Assembly (NCBI GenBank): GCA_950097015.1 | Contig: CATNEN010000039.1 | Coordinates: 14,106,501-14,170,500, forward strand | Direction of reading: 5' to 3' | Length of the DNA: 64,000 bases | DNA from: Macrostomum hystrix | Lineage: Eukaryota > Platyhelminthes > Macrostomidae | Shown: one piece after another, positions 36,346 to 48,381 of the stretch | Layout of the letters: every line of letters starts with the position of its first letter | How positions within the stretch are numbered: position 1 is the stretch's first letter | Program-made: the position numbers and the translations under genes | Notes under the pieces: generated by a model | Database searches by the model: none | Seen by the model: the letters and a program-made list of their open reading frames with translations, nothing else | What the model was told of the DNA's origin: nothing

Positions 36346-36689
36346 CATTTGTGAAATTGGGATCTGCCATTTGTGAAATTGGGATCTGCCATTTGTGAAA
36401 TTGGGATCCGCCATTTGGGGGTGGTGTACGTGGGGCGGGGGTTGGCGCATGGTTGTGCGTACATTACTGGGGTTGGGGTGGTAGGGAAAGCCCAGCTGGT
36501 CATGTGGGTTATTGACGGCAAAAAACTTGCCAATTATGACTGTGGCGTCTTAAATGTTGCTTAAAAGTGGTCGATACGGCTGAAGTATTGGTCAAATGAT
36601 GATTAAGCGGCTTAACTGGTAGATTACCGAAAAAAAGTCACGTGACAGCCCACGTGGCTAGTGTACAATTAAGTTGCTCATGCGGCTTA
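36346..36689. other. spacer, nothing recognised beyond array decay
   Basis: Starts with the decaying array edge, followed by unique sequence without a recognisable gene. Confidence 0.5.
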
Positions 36690-37045
36690 AATATTGTATA
36701 GGAGATGGACTGCTCAAATACTGAATAGAGGATGGACTGCTCAAATATTGGATAGGGGATGGACTGCTCACATACTGGATAGGCGATGGACTGCTCAAAT
36801 ACTGGATAGGGGATGGACTGCTCAAATACTGGATAGGGGATGGATCATGGACTGCCCAAAAACTGGATAGGGGATGGATCATGGACTGCTCAAATACTGG
36901 ATAGGGGATGGACTGCTCAAATACTGGATAGGGGATGGATCATGGACTGCTCAAATACTGGATAGGGATGGACTGCTCAAATACTGGATAGGGATGGACT
37001 GCTCAAATACTGGATAGGGGATGGACTGCTCAAATACAAGATAAG
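36690..37045. repeat. array of GGATGGACTGCTCAAATACT units
   Basis: About 14 copies of a 26-bp unit, GGATGGACTGCTCAAATACT plus GGATAGG parts. Some are extended by GGATCAT or shortened by one G. Confidence 0.93.
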
Positions 37046-37844
37046 AGATGGACAACTCAAATAATTGATAGCTAGGTAGAGCGACAGTGCTTAAATGCTC
37101 GAGGCTGTCAGGTTGGCTTCCTAAGTGAGAATTAAACGCCAATTATTTATTAATTTGCGAAACCCTTTAAGCACTACTTTTAGTAGTTCGAAGAAGTGAA
37201 AAAAAACAATCATCGATCATTGTCATTGCCACAAATATAGTCAGACAGTAGAGAGCGCAGATGGAACAAGTCTAACCGGATGTTTAATATATTATTTTTT
37301 TAAATTAACCACGCAGTCAAACAAGGAAAACTAGAAGAAAAGGAGAACAAGATTAATAGATTACAATAATAATAGAAAGTGAATGATCGAACGACACAAA
37401 CTGATTAATAAAACAACAACAAACTGAAATTAATAAAGTTACTATTAGATATTTAAACAATAGCAAATTATGAAGACCGAGAATATTAATTAGGCATGAC
37501 TAAAAAAGCAGATAATATTAAAACAGGTCGGGGCAGTGTAATTTGAAAATTATGCACTGACAATTTACACCCATCTAGCCCAAAGAATAGTGACAAACAA
37601 AAATCATAGATTATGTTTTAGATTTAACAAAAAAACTCACGCACATTGCAAATTATTTGTTGTATAAAACCACACGGCCTAATTTTCTAATTTACATAGC
37701 TACACGTCGAAAAAACATACTTAGGTTTGTTTTTGAACAGATTTCTTGTGATATAATTGATTCAAGGAATTTGGCAAGTTTTTAGTGGGATCTAGGTTTC
37801 TATGAATTCAGAGATTTTTTAAATTAACGAAGGCTTTAAAGGGA
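37046..37844. other. AT-rich spacer downstream of SNRNP70, nothing recognised
   Basis: Very AT-rich unique sequence with stops in all frames. No element or RNA gene was seen. Confidence 0.5.
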
Positions 37845-38250
37845 TCTGCGAAGGTTTCAAAGAAACTATCAGTGTTTCTAATAAACTGTGAATGTTTCTA
37901 AGAAACTGTGAATGTTTCTAATAAACTGTGAATGTTTCAAAGAAACTATCAGTGTTTCTAAGAAACTGTGAATGTTTCTAAGAAACTGTGAATGTTTATA
38001 ATAAACTGTGAATGTTTCAAAGAAACTGTGAATGTTTCAAAGAAACTGTGAATGATTATAAGAGATGAAACTGTGAAGGCTTCAAGAAACATTCACGGTT
38101 TCTAAGAAACGCAGAAGGTTTCTAAGAAACACTGAAGGTTTCTAAGAAACGCAGAAGGTTTCTAAGAAACACTGAAGGTTTCTAAGAAACACTGAAGGTT
38201 TCTAAGAAACGGTGAAGGTTTTTAAGAAACGGTGAAGGTTTCTTGGAAAG
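37845..38250. repeat. 20-bp array (TTTCTAAGAAACTGTGAATG)n
   Basis: About 20 copies in two halves: the first with AACTGTGAATG, the second with AAACRCTGAAGG. The unit core TTTCTAAGAAAC is nearly palindromic (GTTTCTTAGAAAC on the other strand). It lies about 210 bp beyond the SNRNP70 stop codon. Confidence 0.93.
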
Positions 38251-38460
38251 CGTCTTTTTGATTCTATGATTTTGTGAAGGTTTCTATGGATTAGACAAAT
38301 TATCTAGAGCATGGGGTACAGATCAAACAATATTTGTAACGAAGACCTGCAAAGTTAAAAAACCCAAATCATAAACAAACACGAGCACTACAATTAAAAA
38401 GTGCAAAAAACACCCACGCCATAAGACGACTGACGGCTGACTGACACGAAAATTACTGGC

Positions 38461-41400
38461 TTAATAATCAAGGCTTGGTGCCGCCTCGCCGTTGCGCCGA
38501 TCTCGCGACCGACTGCGAACTGAGCGATCGCGACGGCTGCCTCGATCGCGCCTGTCCCGGTCCCTGTCGCGGTCCCTGTCTCGGTCTCGGTCTCGGTCCC
38601 GATCGCGATCCCGCTCCCTGTCACGATCCCGATCCCGATCGCGCTCCCTGTCCCGATCTCGATCCCGATCGCGGCCGCGCGACCGAGAACTTCTGCCGGC
38701 GCGATCCCGATCCCTGTCCCGATCGCGATCCTTAGACCGGTCACGACCGGAGCGAGCGTTCTGCTCCGGCGGGCCGCGCCTAGTCGAGCCCAGACCGCCG
38801 CCTAGTCTCCTCGGACGCCAATTCTTGATGGTCCGAGCCCGCTCGGCGTCGACTAAAACTCGACGGCCGTCAATTTTCTTGCCCTCGGCATGCTTGTAAG
38901 CCGTGTGCATGTCGCGGTCGTGCTCGAATTCGATAAAAGCGTAGCCGCGTGGCTTGTCTGGGATAAACAAGCGGAGAGTTTTCAACCAGATGGGATTTAA
39001 GTAATAAAACTAGGTGGGATTTGAGTAATAAAACTAGGTGGGATTTGAGTAATAAAACTAGGTGGGATTTGAGTATTAAAACTAGGTGGGATTTGAGTAT
39101 TAAAACTAGGTGGGATTTGAGTAATAAAACTTGGTGGGATTAGAGTAATAAACTAGGTTGGATTTGAGTAATGAACTAGGTGGGATTTGAGTAATAAACC
39201 TGGTGGGATTTGAGTAATAAACTTGGTGGGATTTAAGTAATAAACTTGATGGGTTTTGAGTAATAAACCAAGTGGGATTTGAGTGATAAACTTGATGGGA
39301 TTTGAGTAATAAACTTGATGGGATTTGAGTAATAAACTAGGTGGGATTTTAGTAATAAACTTGGTGGGATTTAAGTAATAAACTTGATGGGTTTTGAGTA
39401 ATAAACCAAGTGGGATTTGAGTAATAAACCAAGTGGGATTTGAGTAATAAACCTGGTGGGATTTGAGTAATAAACTTGGTGGGATTTAAGTAATAAACTT
39501 GATGGGTTTTGAGTAATAAACCAAGTGGGATTTGAGTAATAAACTTGGTGGGATTTAAGTAATAAACTTGATGGGATTTGAGTAATAAACCTGGTGGGAT
39601 TTGAGAAATTAACTAGGTGGGATTTGAGTAATAAACTTGATGGGTTTTGAGTAATAAACCAAGTGGGATTTGAGTAATAAACTTGGTGGGATTTAAGTAA
39701 TAAACTTGATGGGATTTGAGTAATAAACTAGGTGGGATTTGAGTAATAAACTTGATGGGATTTGAGTAATAAACTTGATGGGTTTTGAGTAATAAACCAA
39801 GTGGGGTTTGAGTAATAAACTTGGTGGGATTTAAGTAATAAACTTGATGGGATTTGAGTAATAAACTTGATGGGTTTTGAGTAATAAACCAAGTGGGATT
39901 TGAGTAATAAACTTGGTGGGATTTAAGTAATAAACTTGATGGGATTTGAGTAATAAACCTGGTGGGATTTGAGAAATTAACTAGGTGGGATTTGAGTGAT
40001 AAACCTGGTGGGATTTGAGCAATAAACTTGGTGGGATTTGAGTAATAAACTTGATGGGTTTTGAGTAATAAACCAAGTGGGATTTGAGTAATAAACTAGG
40101 TGGGATTTGAGTAATAAACCAAGTGGGATTTAAGTAATAAACTAGTTGGGATTTGAGTAATAAACCAAGTGGGATTTGAGTAATAAACTAGGTGGGATTT
40201 GAGTAATAAACCAAGTGGGATTTGAGTAATAAACTAGGTGGGATTTTAGTAATAAACCAAGTGGGATTTGAGTAATAAACTAGGTGGGATTTTAGTAATA
40301 AACTAGGTGGGATTTGAGTAATAAACTAGGTGGGATTTTAGTAATAAACCAAGTGGGATTTAAGTAATAAACTAGTTGGGATTTGAGTAATAAACCAAGT
40401 GGGATTTGAGTAATAAACTAGGTGGGATTTTAGTAATAAACCAAGTGGGATTTGAGTAATAAACTAGGTGGGATTTTAGTAATAAACCAAGTGGGATTTG
40501 AGTAATAAACTAGGTGGGATTTTAGTAATAAACTAGGTGGGATTTTAGTAACAAGTGTAGACAGGTAGGGATCTAAGGATTAAACTACGTGTATATCTAG
40601 AGTAAAGATCAGAGTATTTAGCTAGGTGATAATGTCGTCAGTTTTTGAGTATGTTGGGATTTACAACTAACCTGACGTTTCTCAGTTCAATTCTAAAGGC
40701 CTTCTAGACTAGCCCAGATCTGAGACTATCTCACCTGTCCGACGATCGTTTACAATTCGGACTGTGCGAATCGGGCCATAAGTTTCAAACTCGCGACGCA
40801 GCTTAGCCTCGGTTGTATCGTAATCGATGCGAGCTATGAACAGCGTATTGAAGGGATCGCTGGTGGCGTCCGGGTTGGAATGGGGATCCCACATGGCCAG
40901 GTCCTGCGTTGAACGCGTGACACATATTAGATGCTTGTACAAAAAATCACATTTTTACTGACTATGAAATATTTGTTCACTGACTCTATGAAGTCTTTGT
41001 TTCTTAATATCTTGAAGTCCTTGTTTCTGGACTATATTAAATGCATTCTTATTTAACCTTATAGAAGTCTATCTTCATTAACTTTACAAAAAATACTTAA
41101 CTTTCTAAAGCCTTCGTTCTTAAATTTTATTGAAATCTTTGTTTCTTAAACTTACTAAGCTTTCATTTCTTAACTATGTTCCACAGCAAATCTCGTCACT
41201 ACCAGTCCTTCGTTTAATAAAAATGTTTGCCAAACCTGCTCAAGTTTGTAAGCTGCCTGCTCTTGTCTCTCCTTATTGCGTCGTTCTCGACGTTCGTCGC
41301 GACTTTCAATTTTAGCAGCCGGCGGCGTATCCTTTGGATCTTCGAATTCGGTTAAGAATTGGGCCACCCCAGTGTAGGGCAGGCTGCGATAGTGGGCCGG

Positions 41401-41481
41401 CCGTTCCGCTGGTGGCAGATAAGGTAGCGGGTCGCGCGGCGCAAATAGGGCCAGCAAATTAGGCGGCAGGTATTGCGTCAT
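38461..41481 (-). CDS. SNRNP70: U1 small nuclear ribonucleoprotein 70 kDa (three exons)
   Basis: U1-70K binds stem-loop I of U1 snRNA through its RRM and helps U1 snRNP recognise 5' splice sites in the nucleus. Exons are 41481-41236, 40903-40735 and 38957-38461 on the minus strand. The donors are CAG|GTTTGG and CAG|GTGAGA, the acceptors AACGCAG and ATCCCAG, and the phases 0 and 1 join into a 303-aa frame. Exon 1 gives the conserved N-terminus ([18 protein letters not shown]), known to contact U1-C and the Sm core. The RRM has RNP2 LFIARI (about 103) and RNP1 RGYAFIEF (about 142-149). The [11 protein letters not shown] and [11 protein letters not shown] motifs follow. The C-terminus is an Arg-Asp/Arg-Ser repeat region ending in SLDY. 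It is shorter than vertebrate U1-70K (about 437 aa), mainly in the tail. Intron 2 (1.78 kb) is almost entirely a minisatellite. Confidence 0.95.
38985..40560. repeat. 22-23 bp array in SNRNP70 intron 2
   Basis: About 70 copies of GGTGGGATTTGAGTAATAAA plus CTA, with AACCAAGT, AACTTGAT and TTTAAGTAA variants. Variant series such as TTGATGGGTTTTGAG followed by CCAAGTGGG recur several times, indicating segmental amplification. On the minus (sense) strand units read ATTACTCAAATCCCACCTAG, resembling a branch-point and 3' splice-site pair. It begins about 28 bp from the exon 3 acceptor. Confidence 0.96.
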
Positions 41482-43900
41482 TGCTTCGAGAGTAACAGTA
41501 GCCGGTTAATTTAAATTCGGATCCGAGCCACTTACGGGGCTTAGCGATGTCGGCTCGAGTCGAAGGTCTCTTGCTCGAGACAAGCTCAAAAACGACAGAG
41601 AGACACGCACTCAAACTTTAAGAAAAAAAATGCTATCTAAGGAAAGGGCTGGCCTTTGCTTCCTGGATAGATGGACGAGTCTTATTGCCAATTGTCTCAG
41701 GCGGGGCAATAGACTTACCTGTAATTTTTTGTTTAGAGTAGGGGGGACAAAAGGGACCTAGAGACTTAGTCACAATGAGCTAGCAAATGACAAGCAATCA
41801 TATTTCCAACAGCTAAATATAAAATTACTTATATTATTTATTATAAAAATAAAATGCATGAATAACACGAATTTTTGTTATATTGATTGCACAAATTTTT
41901 AACTAAAATTAAACTATTACATTATTTTTAACCCCCTGCATTACTAATGCAAATAGCTATATAAGTTAAAAATAAGCTTACTTACCCACTTACCAATATT
42001 AACTTACCAACAAAGTTGTAATTAGAAATCACAAAAATAAATACATGAGAACTTAAAACACTTGAACAAAAATGCTGTTAAATCCATAAAAGCATGTAAT
42101 TAAAGTCTTGTTTTACACTATCCTTTAACCTAATTTTAGGATCTGCACATATTACACAACATTTTCACTAATATTTCACCCATATACCCAAGCTGACAAA
42201 CAAACTGGTTGTACCACATCAAGCTACTTAACAGAAACTTTATGTTGAAACTTTTTATGGCTAATAGTTATTCCATATCCAGACATATCAACCTCTAAAA
42301 TGCAGCTGAACCTCTAACTAGTATATCCTCAAATCTAGTATGACCTTTTGGTACTTTAAAAAAGTACAAAAGTGTATGTTGTATACTACTTGATTAGTTA
42401 CTTACGCTACTTACCAATAGTGGCAATACTTACCTACCCTCCTATCACTTACCAAACCTCTAAGACTGCCAATACTTGGGAAAAATTTCAATTTGCCATG
42501 TTGATTTAGGTTTGCCTAAAATGGACAAAGTTGAAAAAGAAAGTATTTGTTTACTAAATACTTTATAAGTCTCTATGGATACATACTATAATGATCCATA
42601 AAAATCTATTAAATAATGTTAATAGAAAGGCTCAGAAAAAATAATAAACCATTAAAACCTTAGAGCACTTAAGAAATAAAATAGACAAGGCATGTGTTGA
42701 CTACCAAGTAAAACATTTGTAGAAAATTAATAAAAAATGTTATATTAATTATGCTAATTATCAGCCAATAATAATATCATAAACTAACAAATAAAGTTTA
42801 CCAATATTTTGACTAACTTTGACTAAATTTGCTAGCTTTTTAAATCGAACTTAGGTACTGTGCAATACATTTTTATTGAAAACAAATTTAAATTAATACA
42901 AAGTCTACACACTGTGAAGCCCAAAAGATCACATTGATAAATTCAATTCATATTGACTAAAAATTTACTTTATTATTAAATTTCAACTATTACCATATAT
43001 TACTACTGCTATTTGGAAATGTCTAAATAGATATTTGGAAATGTCTAATAACTATACCCAAGGTATCCAAATTGTGTTTAGAATGCTAATTTATTATATA
43101 GGTACATTTAAAAAGTTGGGCATTTCTCTTGAATAACTTGTTAAACTTTTTCATTTCAGATTGGTGTGAAAACAAGGGAAACAATGAACAAAGAAACAAT
43201 TAATTTGAAATGGTGATATAACAAGTCAATACTTGTGTCAAAACTCAGCAGGGGTAATAATGGTCAATCAAGAACATCATGCAGTCAAAAGCATTGATAG
43301 GGTGAAACCAGTGCCAGCTATGTAGTCCAGAACCACCATCATGCACTTTGTTGAACCACAGTCCACCATGCCCACTGACCATGTTAGAAGGCACCTTGAT
43401 GGTAATTATGATATATGACATAGGACTCATCAACCTACACATCAACATCAGGGCCACCAAGCTAGACTGGGTAGTCTACTGGGTGCCTCTAGCACCTAGG
43501 CCATTAAATTGTTTGCTGGCTGTCTTGTGTCAACCCAGCCAACTCTGCCAGCTTCTCTTAGTCAGCTTGATAGTGTTGTGTAGCAAGTTTAGATTCACAA
43601 TAGATGGTTCTCCATGGCAGTCTCCTAGCATGGTGTTGATATACTTATTAGGTTGATAAAACATAATTCTGAGACTGAGTGTTAATACTTCCACACAAAA
43701 ACAAGTCAGACAAAAACTGATCCCTTTGGGCCATAGACACTCCCAAGTATCACAGTCACATCAGACCACATGCAGATTCTTGCATTTTCATACTAATCTG
43801 AAATAAAAATTGTTTTAACAAATTAAAAAAGAATGCCAACATTTGAAGTAGCAAATTTAATAATATATATAGTAAAGCATTTAAATTAAAATGGAGCCCA
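41482..43900. other. upstream region of SNRNP70 and AT-rich spacer
   Basis: Positions 41482-41750 should hold the SNRNP70 promoter and 5' UTR, but no motif stands out. The rest is very AT-rich and unique. A 71-codon minus frame at 43460-43245 lies in a slightly more balanced patch (43240-43650) that could be an old element. I recognise no product. Confidence 0.45.
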
Positions 43901-43908
43901 CAAAGACT

Positions 43909-44446
43909 CCAAAGTCCGGATCATGCTGGACTTACGCCGGAGGAAAAATCCAACATTTTTGGCACTTACGCCAGACTTACGCCAACCAAAAAAAGGTCCC
44001 TCTGACTTACGCCACCCAAAAAAAGGTCCTTCACAAATCATGTTAATCGGTGATTAATTAAATTCAGAAGTTGCAACTGTTTAAAAATCTCACAAGTTGC
44101 AAATTCTGAATCAAGTATCAAAGTAAGCATCTTAAAGCTAAAAAAACTTTTGCTATCCTACAATAGATATTCTGCTATCTCATTTATACGAACTGCAATA
44201 TTTTAATGAACTTTGTTTTAATGCTGCTCCTAATTAACGCAAACATCATAATTAACGCAAATGTGTTATGTTCTATAGTAATACATATGATCGTGATTCA
44301 CGATCGTGGTGATCGTGGTTACGCCAACCACTTACGCCACCAGATTTTTTGGTCAAAAGTTACGCCAACCTTATGCCGACCAACATATTTATCAGCAACA
44401 TTTACGCCGGAAATTTCCGCCGTAACCAGCATGATCCGGACTATGG
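43909..44446. mobile_element. 538-bp MITE with 8-bp target-site duplication
   Basis: The terminal inverted repeats are CCAAAGTCCGGATCATGCTG on the left and CCATAGTCCGGATCATGCTG on the right (as reverse complement). They are flanked by perfect 8-bp direct repeats CAAAGACT (43901-43908 and 44447-44454). Subterminal regions at both ends carry several ACTTACGCC words in one orientation. There is no transposase. An 8-bp duplication fits hAT- or P-type mobilisation; the TIR does not match one I know, so the superfamily is open. Confidence 0.8.
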
Positions 44447-44454
44447 CAAAGACT

Positions 44455-47400
44455 TATTCAATGTATTCACCTTAGTATATCTTGCTTGTAACTTGGTCTT
44501 AGATCCAGGTATACTCCTCAACTTTTTATTTGTCAAATGTGTTGACCAGTTTACTATGTTTCTAAGTAAATTTGCCAACTTCACTTTAGTATAAAAAGTA
44601 TAGTGACATAATTTGTATAACCAATGAAATTTAATTAAAGGCTACTGTAAATGAATGATCTTGATATTTATTTACTGTAAATAAATTCTTTTTCTTGAAT
44701 ATATCATTATAGACTATAAATGACTACTGCTTTTTTTATAAAATGACCTAATTACAGATACTAGTGCTTCCTATTTCTGCATGTTTTGTTTTTTTAACTT
44801 TATACACTGAAATTTGTAAAGTTCATGAAATTATATTGAATATATTTTCAAACTAAGTTTTGTACTTTTTAATAGTAGGGCCTATACTTTGTAGAGCTTA
44901 GATAATTGATACTTGCTTACATACATGCACACATACGTGTAGGGTAATGTATCATCAACCGAACAGTGTATCTTCAAAACCGAACAAGAATTTTGACTCC
45001 TTCCTTCGTCTCGTGCAAGACAGAAACAAGCTATTGTGTTTCACAGAACAACTAATTTGAAAGTTGAAGAAATTATCTACAAGCTGAGGCATGATGTGCA
45101 ATGAAGCATTAAGAGGAAAGAAAGATATTGATGTTTCAGTAGAAATTTTTATTGCAAAATCATACTTTTTAACAACATTTTTTCAGTATGTACTTTAGAC
45201 AAAGATTGTATGTGGTTGCTTGCCAATTAAATGACCATAAATGTAGTTACTTATAGAGCATGAAAAATGCTTTCAAATGACATAATTCATGATAGTTCAC
45301 TCCTTAAAATAAGATTAAACCACTCACTCAAATTTTAAAACCAAACATCAAATTCTCTGTTTGGTTTGAAGATATATGAAAATCATTGTTCGGTTTTAGA
45401 AAAAAAGCAGGAATAACTTTTTTTCTATTTGACAAAATAGCAAAAGCAGATACTTTTTAGAAAGATGTAACTGTTTTCTATAACTTGGCTTTAGATTTAT
45501 AATCATATTCAACTAATCAACAATAGGCCTACCAATAGATTTTCAGATTTTAATAATTTTCCAATATTATTATTAATAATGCCCAGCTTGTCCCCACGGT
45601 GGTAGCTTACTCAAATAACATCAGTTCACACCATATATACACTGTTAATGCTCTTATGGCTGGCTGACATAGCAACTACAACTCCTATTTAATTGTATTC
45701 AGCCAAAAAGGCTGAACAGATTCTAGCACTATCTATATATATTACGCGGCAGACAAACTATCACAAGCATCATGTGGTAGTGATACTTTTATTCTAAAGA
45801 CAGCTGACAGCTTTATACATGTTAGCTTGAATACATAGGCCCTAGTATAGTATGTACTTAACTCACTTCTTATGAAACTGTTCACTGTTCAGTGTTAATC
45901 GGTAATTCAAAGTAGATAGGTAGCTCTTAAAGCTTAAGACTTACAACTCTAACAGCTAGAACGAGTACTTGTGCTATAAGTATGACTAGGCCTGGCCTAT
46001 GACTGTATTGCTTGGTTCTGCAACTTGGTTATGGTTTCTGCTGGGTTAGGTCTATAATCAACAAACCACTAAGACTCGAGATAAAAAACTAAAACGCAAA
46101 GCACTCTAAAACCATTAAATAGTTAACTTTTTTTGTATCGCTATTCGCTAATACTAAACTAATAGCGAAGACTAGCTGCTGCTGCATAAATTATGTAGTA
46201 GCCTGACTTATATTTAAATGTGTTGAAACCTTTGTCTATTAATTGGCAATTTTAAAAGCAGCTGATACTGTTTATAACAACCTATATTTAATTTTTGCAC
46301 CATAATAAAAAAGTGTAATGAGTTTTTTATAAGTTTTTTAAAATACAAGTTTTAACTGTTAAGTTAAGTTTAATCAACTTTACCTACTTAAAGTTAACAA
46401 GAATTCAATTATTAAAAAACGCTAGCTTCGGGTCAAGCTGTTCATAACACTAACAGAATTGATTAGCTTTAACGGACTTGCGCAAAACTAACTTTTCACT
46501 GCTTAAAAAACTACAAAAAAGTTATCTGCAAATTTTAACAGTCTTTAATTTCTTTAACTTCGTTAACCATGATTTACTTCTCAACTCGGTTTAGTGCCAA
46601 TCACTGCATCATGGCTTCATGATCAGTCCGGGACCGGGCTATAAACTGCAATTCTTTCTTAGTAGGTAAAAGCTAAACTGGTTCGTTGCTGGCTTATTCT
46701 TTGTCTGAGTTACTTTAGATTAGACTTTTGACTGCTGAACTGACTCAAAACAAGTTCCTAAGCTTTTATGGCTTGGCTATTCCGATTCATTAGAGTTTGC
46801 TTTTCTGAAGTTACTCAGATTCACTAATTCTGTTCAATTTCTTCAATTCTTTTTGATGGCTGCAGGCTAGCCTCCAGCTACAACGGTTCCTGGACACTCG
46901 TCAGAAACCGTCATCTGCGTCATCCTCGTCATCTGCAGCTTTTTCTCATCTCGAAGACAAAGTGTCCAGGGTCTAAAGAGAGTGGATGACATAGTGACCA
47001 AAGACTTGTAGACACTTCGTCATCTCTAATGATTTAAGGCACGGTGCATACATGTCCAACCAATTTTAGCAAATTGCTGTCTTTGTGCTTCGCATGAATT
47101 TAGAATTTTGTAGTTAGATTGTAGTTTGAAATTGACCATCTTATTGTCGGTAGGCAAGTTTTCTTTGTTATTAACTTCATTACTTATATTACTTAGATTT
47201 CCCCAGTCTGTCTGACAAGCGAACCAACTAACTAATACGGCGTTATAACGATCACTTTTTTTACCGTTTGAATTTACAATCGATGAATTTAAATGAATGA
47301 ATTTAAACATTTGTCATCTCATAGCTGGAACAGGAACCTCACAGCCCTCAGTTTGCCCTCAGTTTTCCGTATACTGTACGCATCGGCAACTATAAATAAG

Positions 47401-47864
47401 GTGAACACGCTAGTTTCTATTGATGGTTGACAAACTGACCTAACTTTAAATAAGATTCGCCAATTGGCTGGATGACGAAGTGTCCGAACTTATAAGTTGA
47501 TGACGAAAGATGACTAAAAAGCAGATAAAAGAACTACAAATCCAGGAACCATAAACTCGCGTTCCCGCTATAGTCTTGGGTGTTGTGAGGTGGTTGTTTA
47601 ATGCATGCACCCGTTTGCTCCTTCTAGTTATTGGCTGGCCTATCAGTGTTATACGAATAGCCAGCCTATAGTTGGGACGCGGATGCTCGACTAAAGCAGC
47701 ATTGCATCGGTCGCCATCTCATTGTCCGTGTGGTTTCGTGTCAACTCGGCGCCGGATTTGACAAAGAAAGCCGCTATACTGCCCTACTTCTGCGAGGCGC
47801 CAAGCGAGAGCAGGAATTGCTATGTCAAGGAAGCGACCAATTTCGTTGCTGGAAGTGCATCGAC
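44455..47864. other. AT-rich intergenic DNA with small inverted repeats
   Basis: No protein-coding gene was recognised in 3.4 kb. Two inverted-repeat pairs might be old element ends. One is TCTTCAAAACCGAACAA at 44971-44987, facing TTGGTTTGAAGA and ATTGTTCGGTTTTA at 45361-45398. The other is GACACTTCGTCATC at 47011-47024, facing its complement at 47471-47484. Neither shows a clear target-site duplication. Confidence 0.35.
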
Positions 47865-48381
47865 GAGTCAACTCTTCTGATGGCCTTCAGCAGCTGGGCA
47901 GTCACCGTCTGCTGTTGGTGGAGCATGTCTAGCTTACTGCCATGGCCACGGAAAAGGTCCGGCACGTGTGCGTTGCGCTGACACTCTTATGGTGTCAGAG
48001 TGTAGGGACTAGGTGTAGGGACTAGGGACTCTAGTTGAAGTTCCGATCATTCTGTCTCGTTGTGACTCTTTGTCGCTTACCCTCCTTTTCTTTGTTGTCT
48101 TTGTCGCTTGTCGCAAAGTTTGTGCCTCTCACGTGCTTCTTTGTTTGTGCACAAAATGACTACTTTCAAACATCAAGCAGGTTTAACTGATCATTGTGCG
48201 GCTTGCACAGAAGTATTAAAAAATAATTCGGAACAGAGATATACTCTCGTATGTATATATTTTGTCATAAAATATGACAAGCCTGGCATACTTGAGATTT
48301 GCAACGGAAATCGATAAGTTTTTGTTATTGAGTTTAGACTTTTAGCGCCTTGATTTTTCAGCCCATTTTCAGACAGAACTT

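Noticed and set aside
47026-47310. 94-codon minus-strand open frame
   Set aside because: Low-complexity Asn/Lys-rich translation of AT-rich DNA without supporting context.
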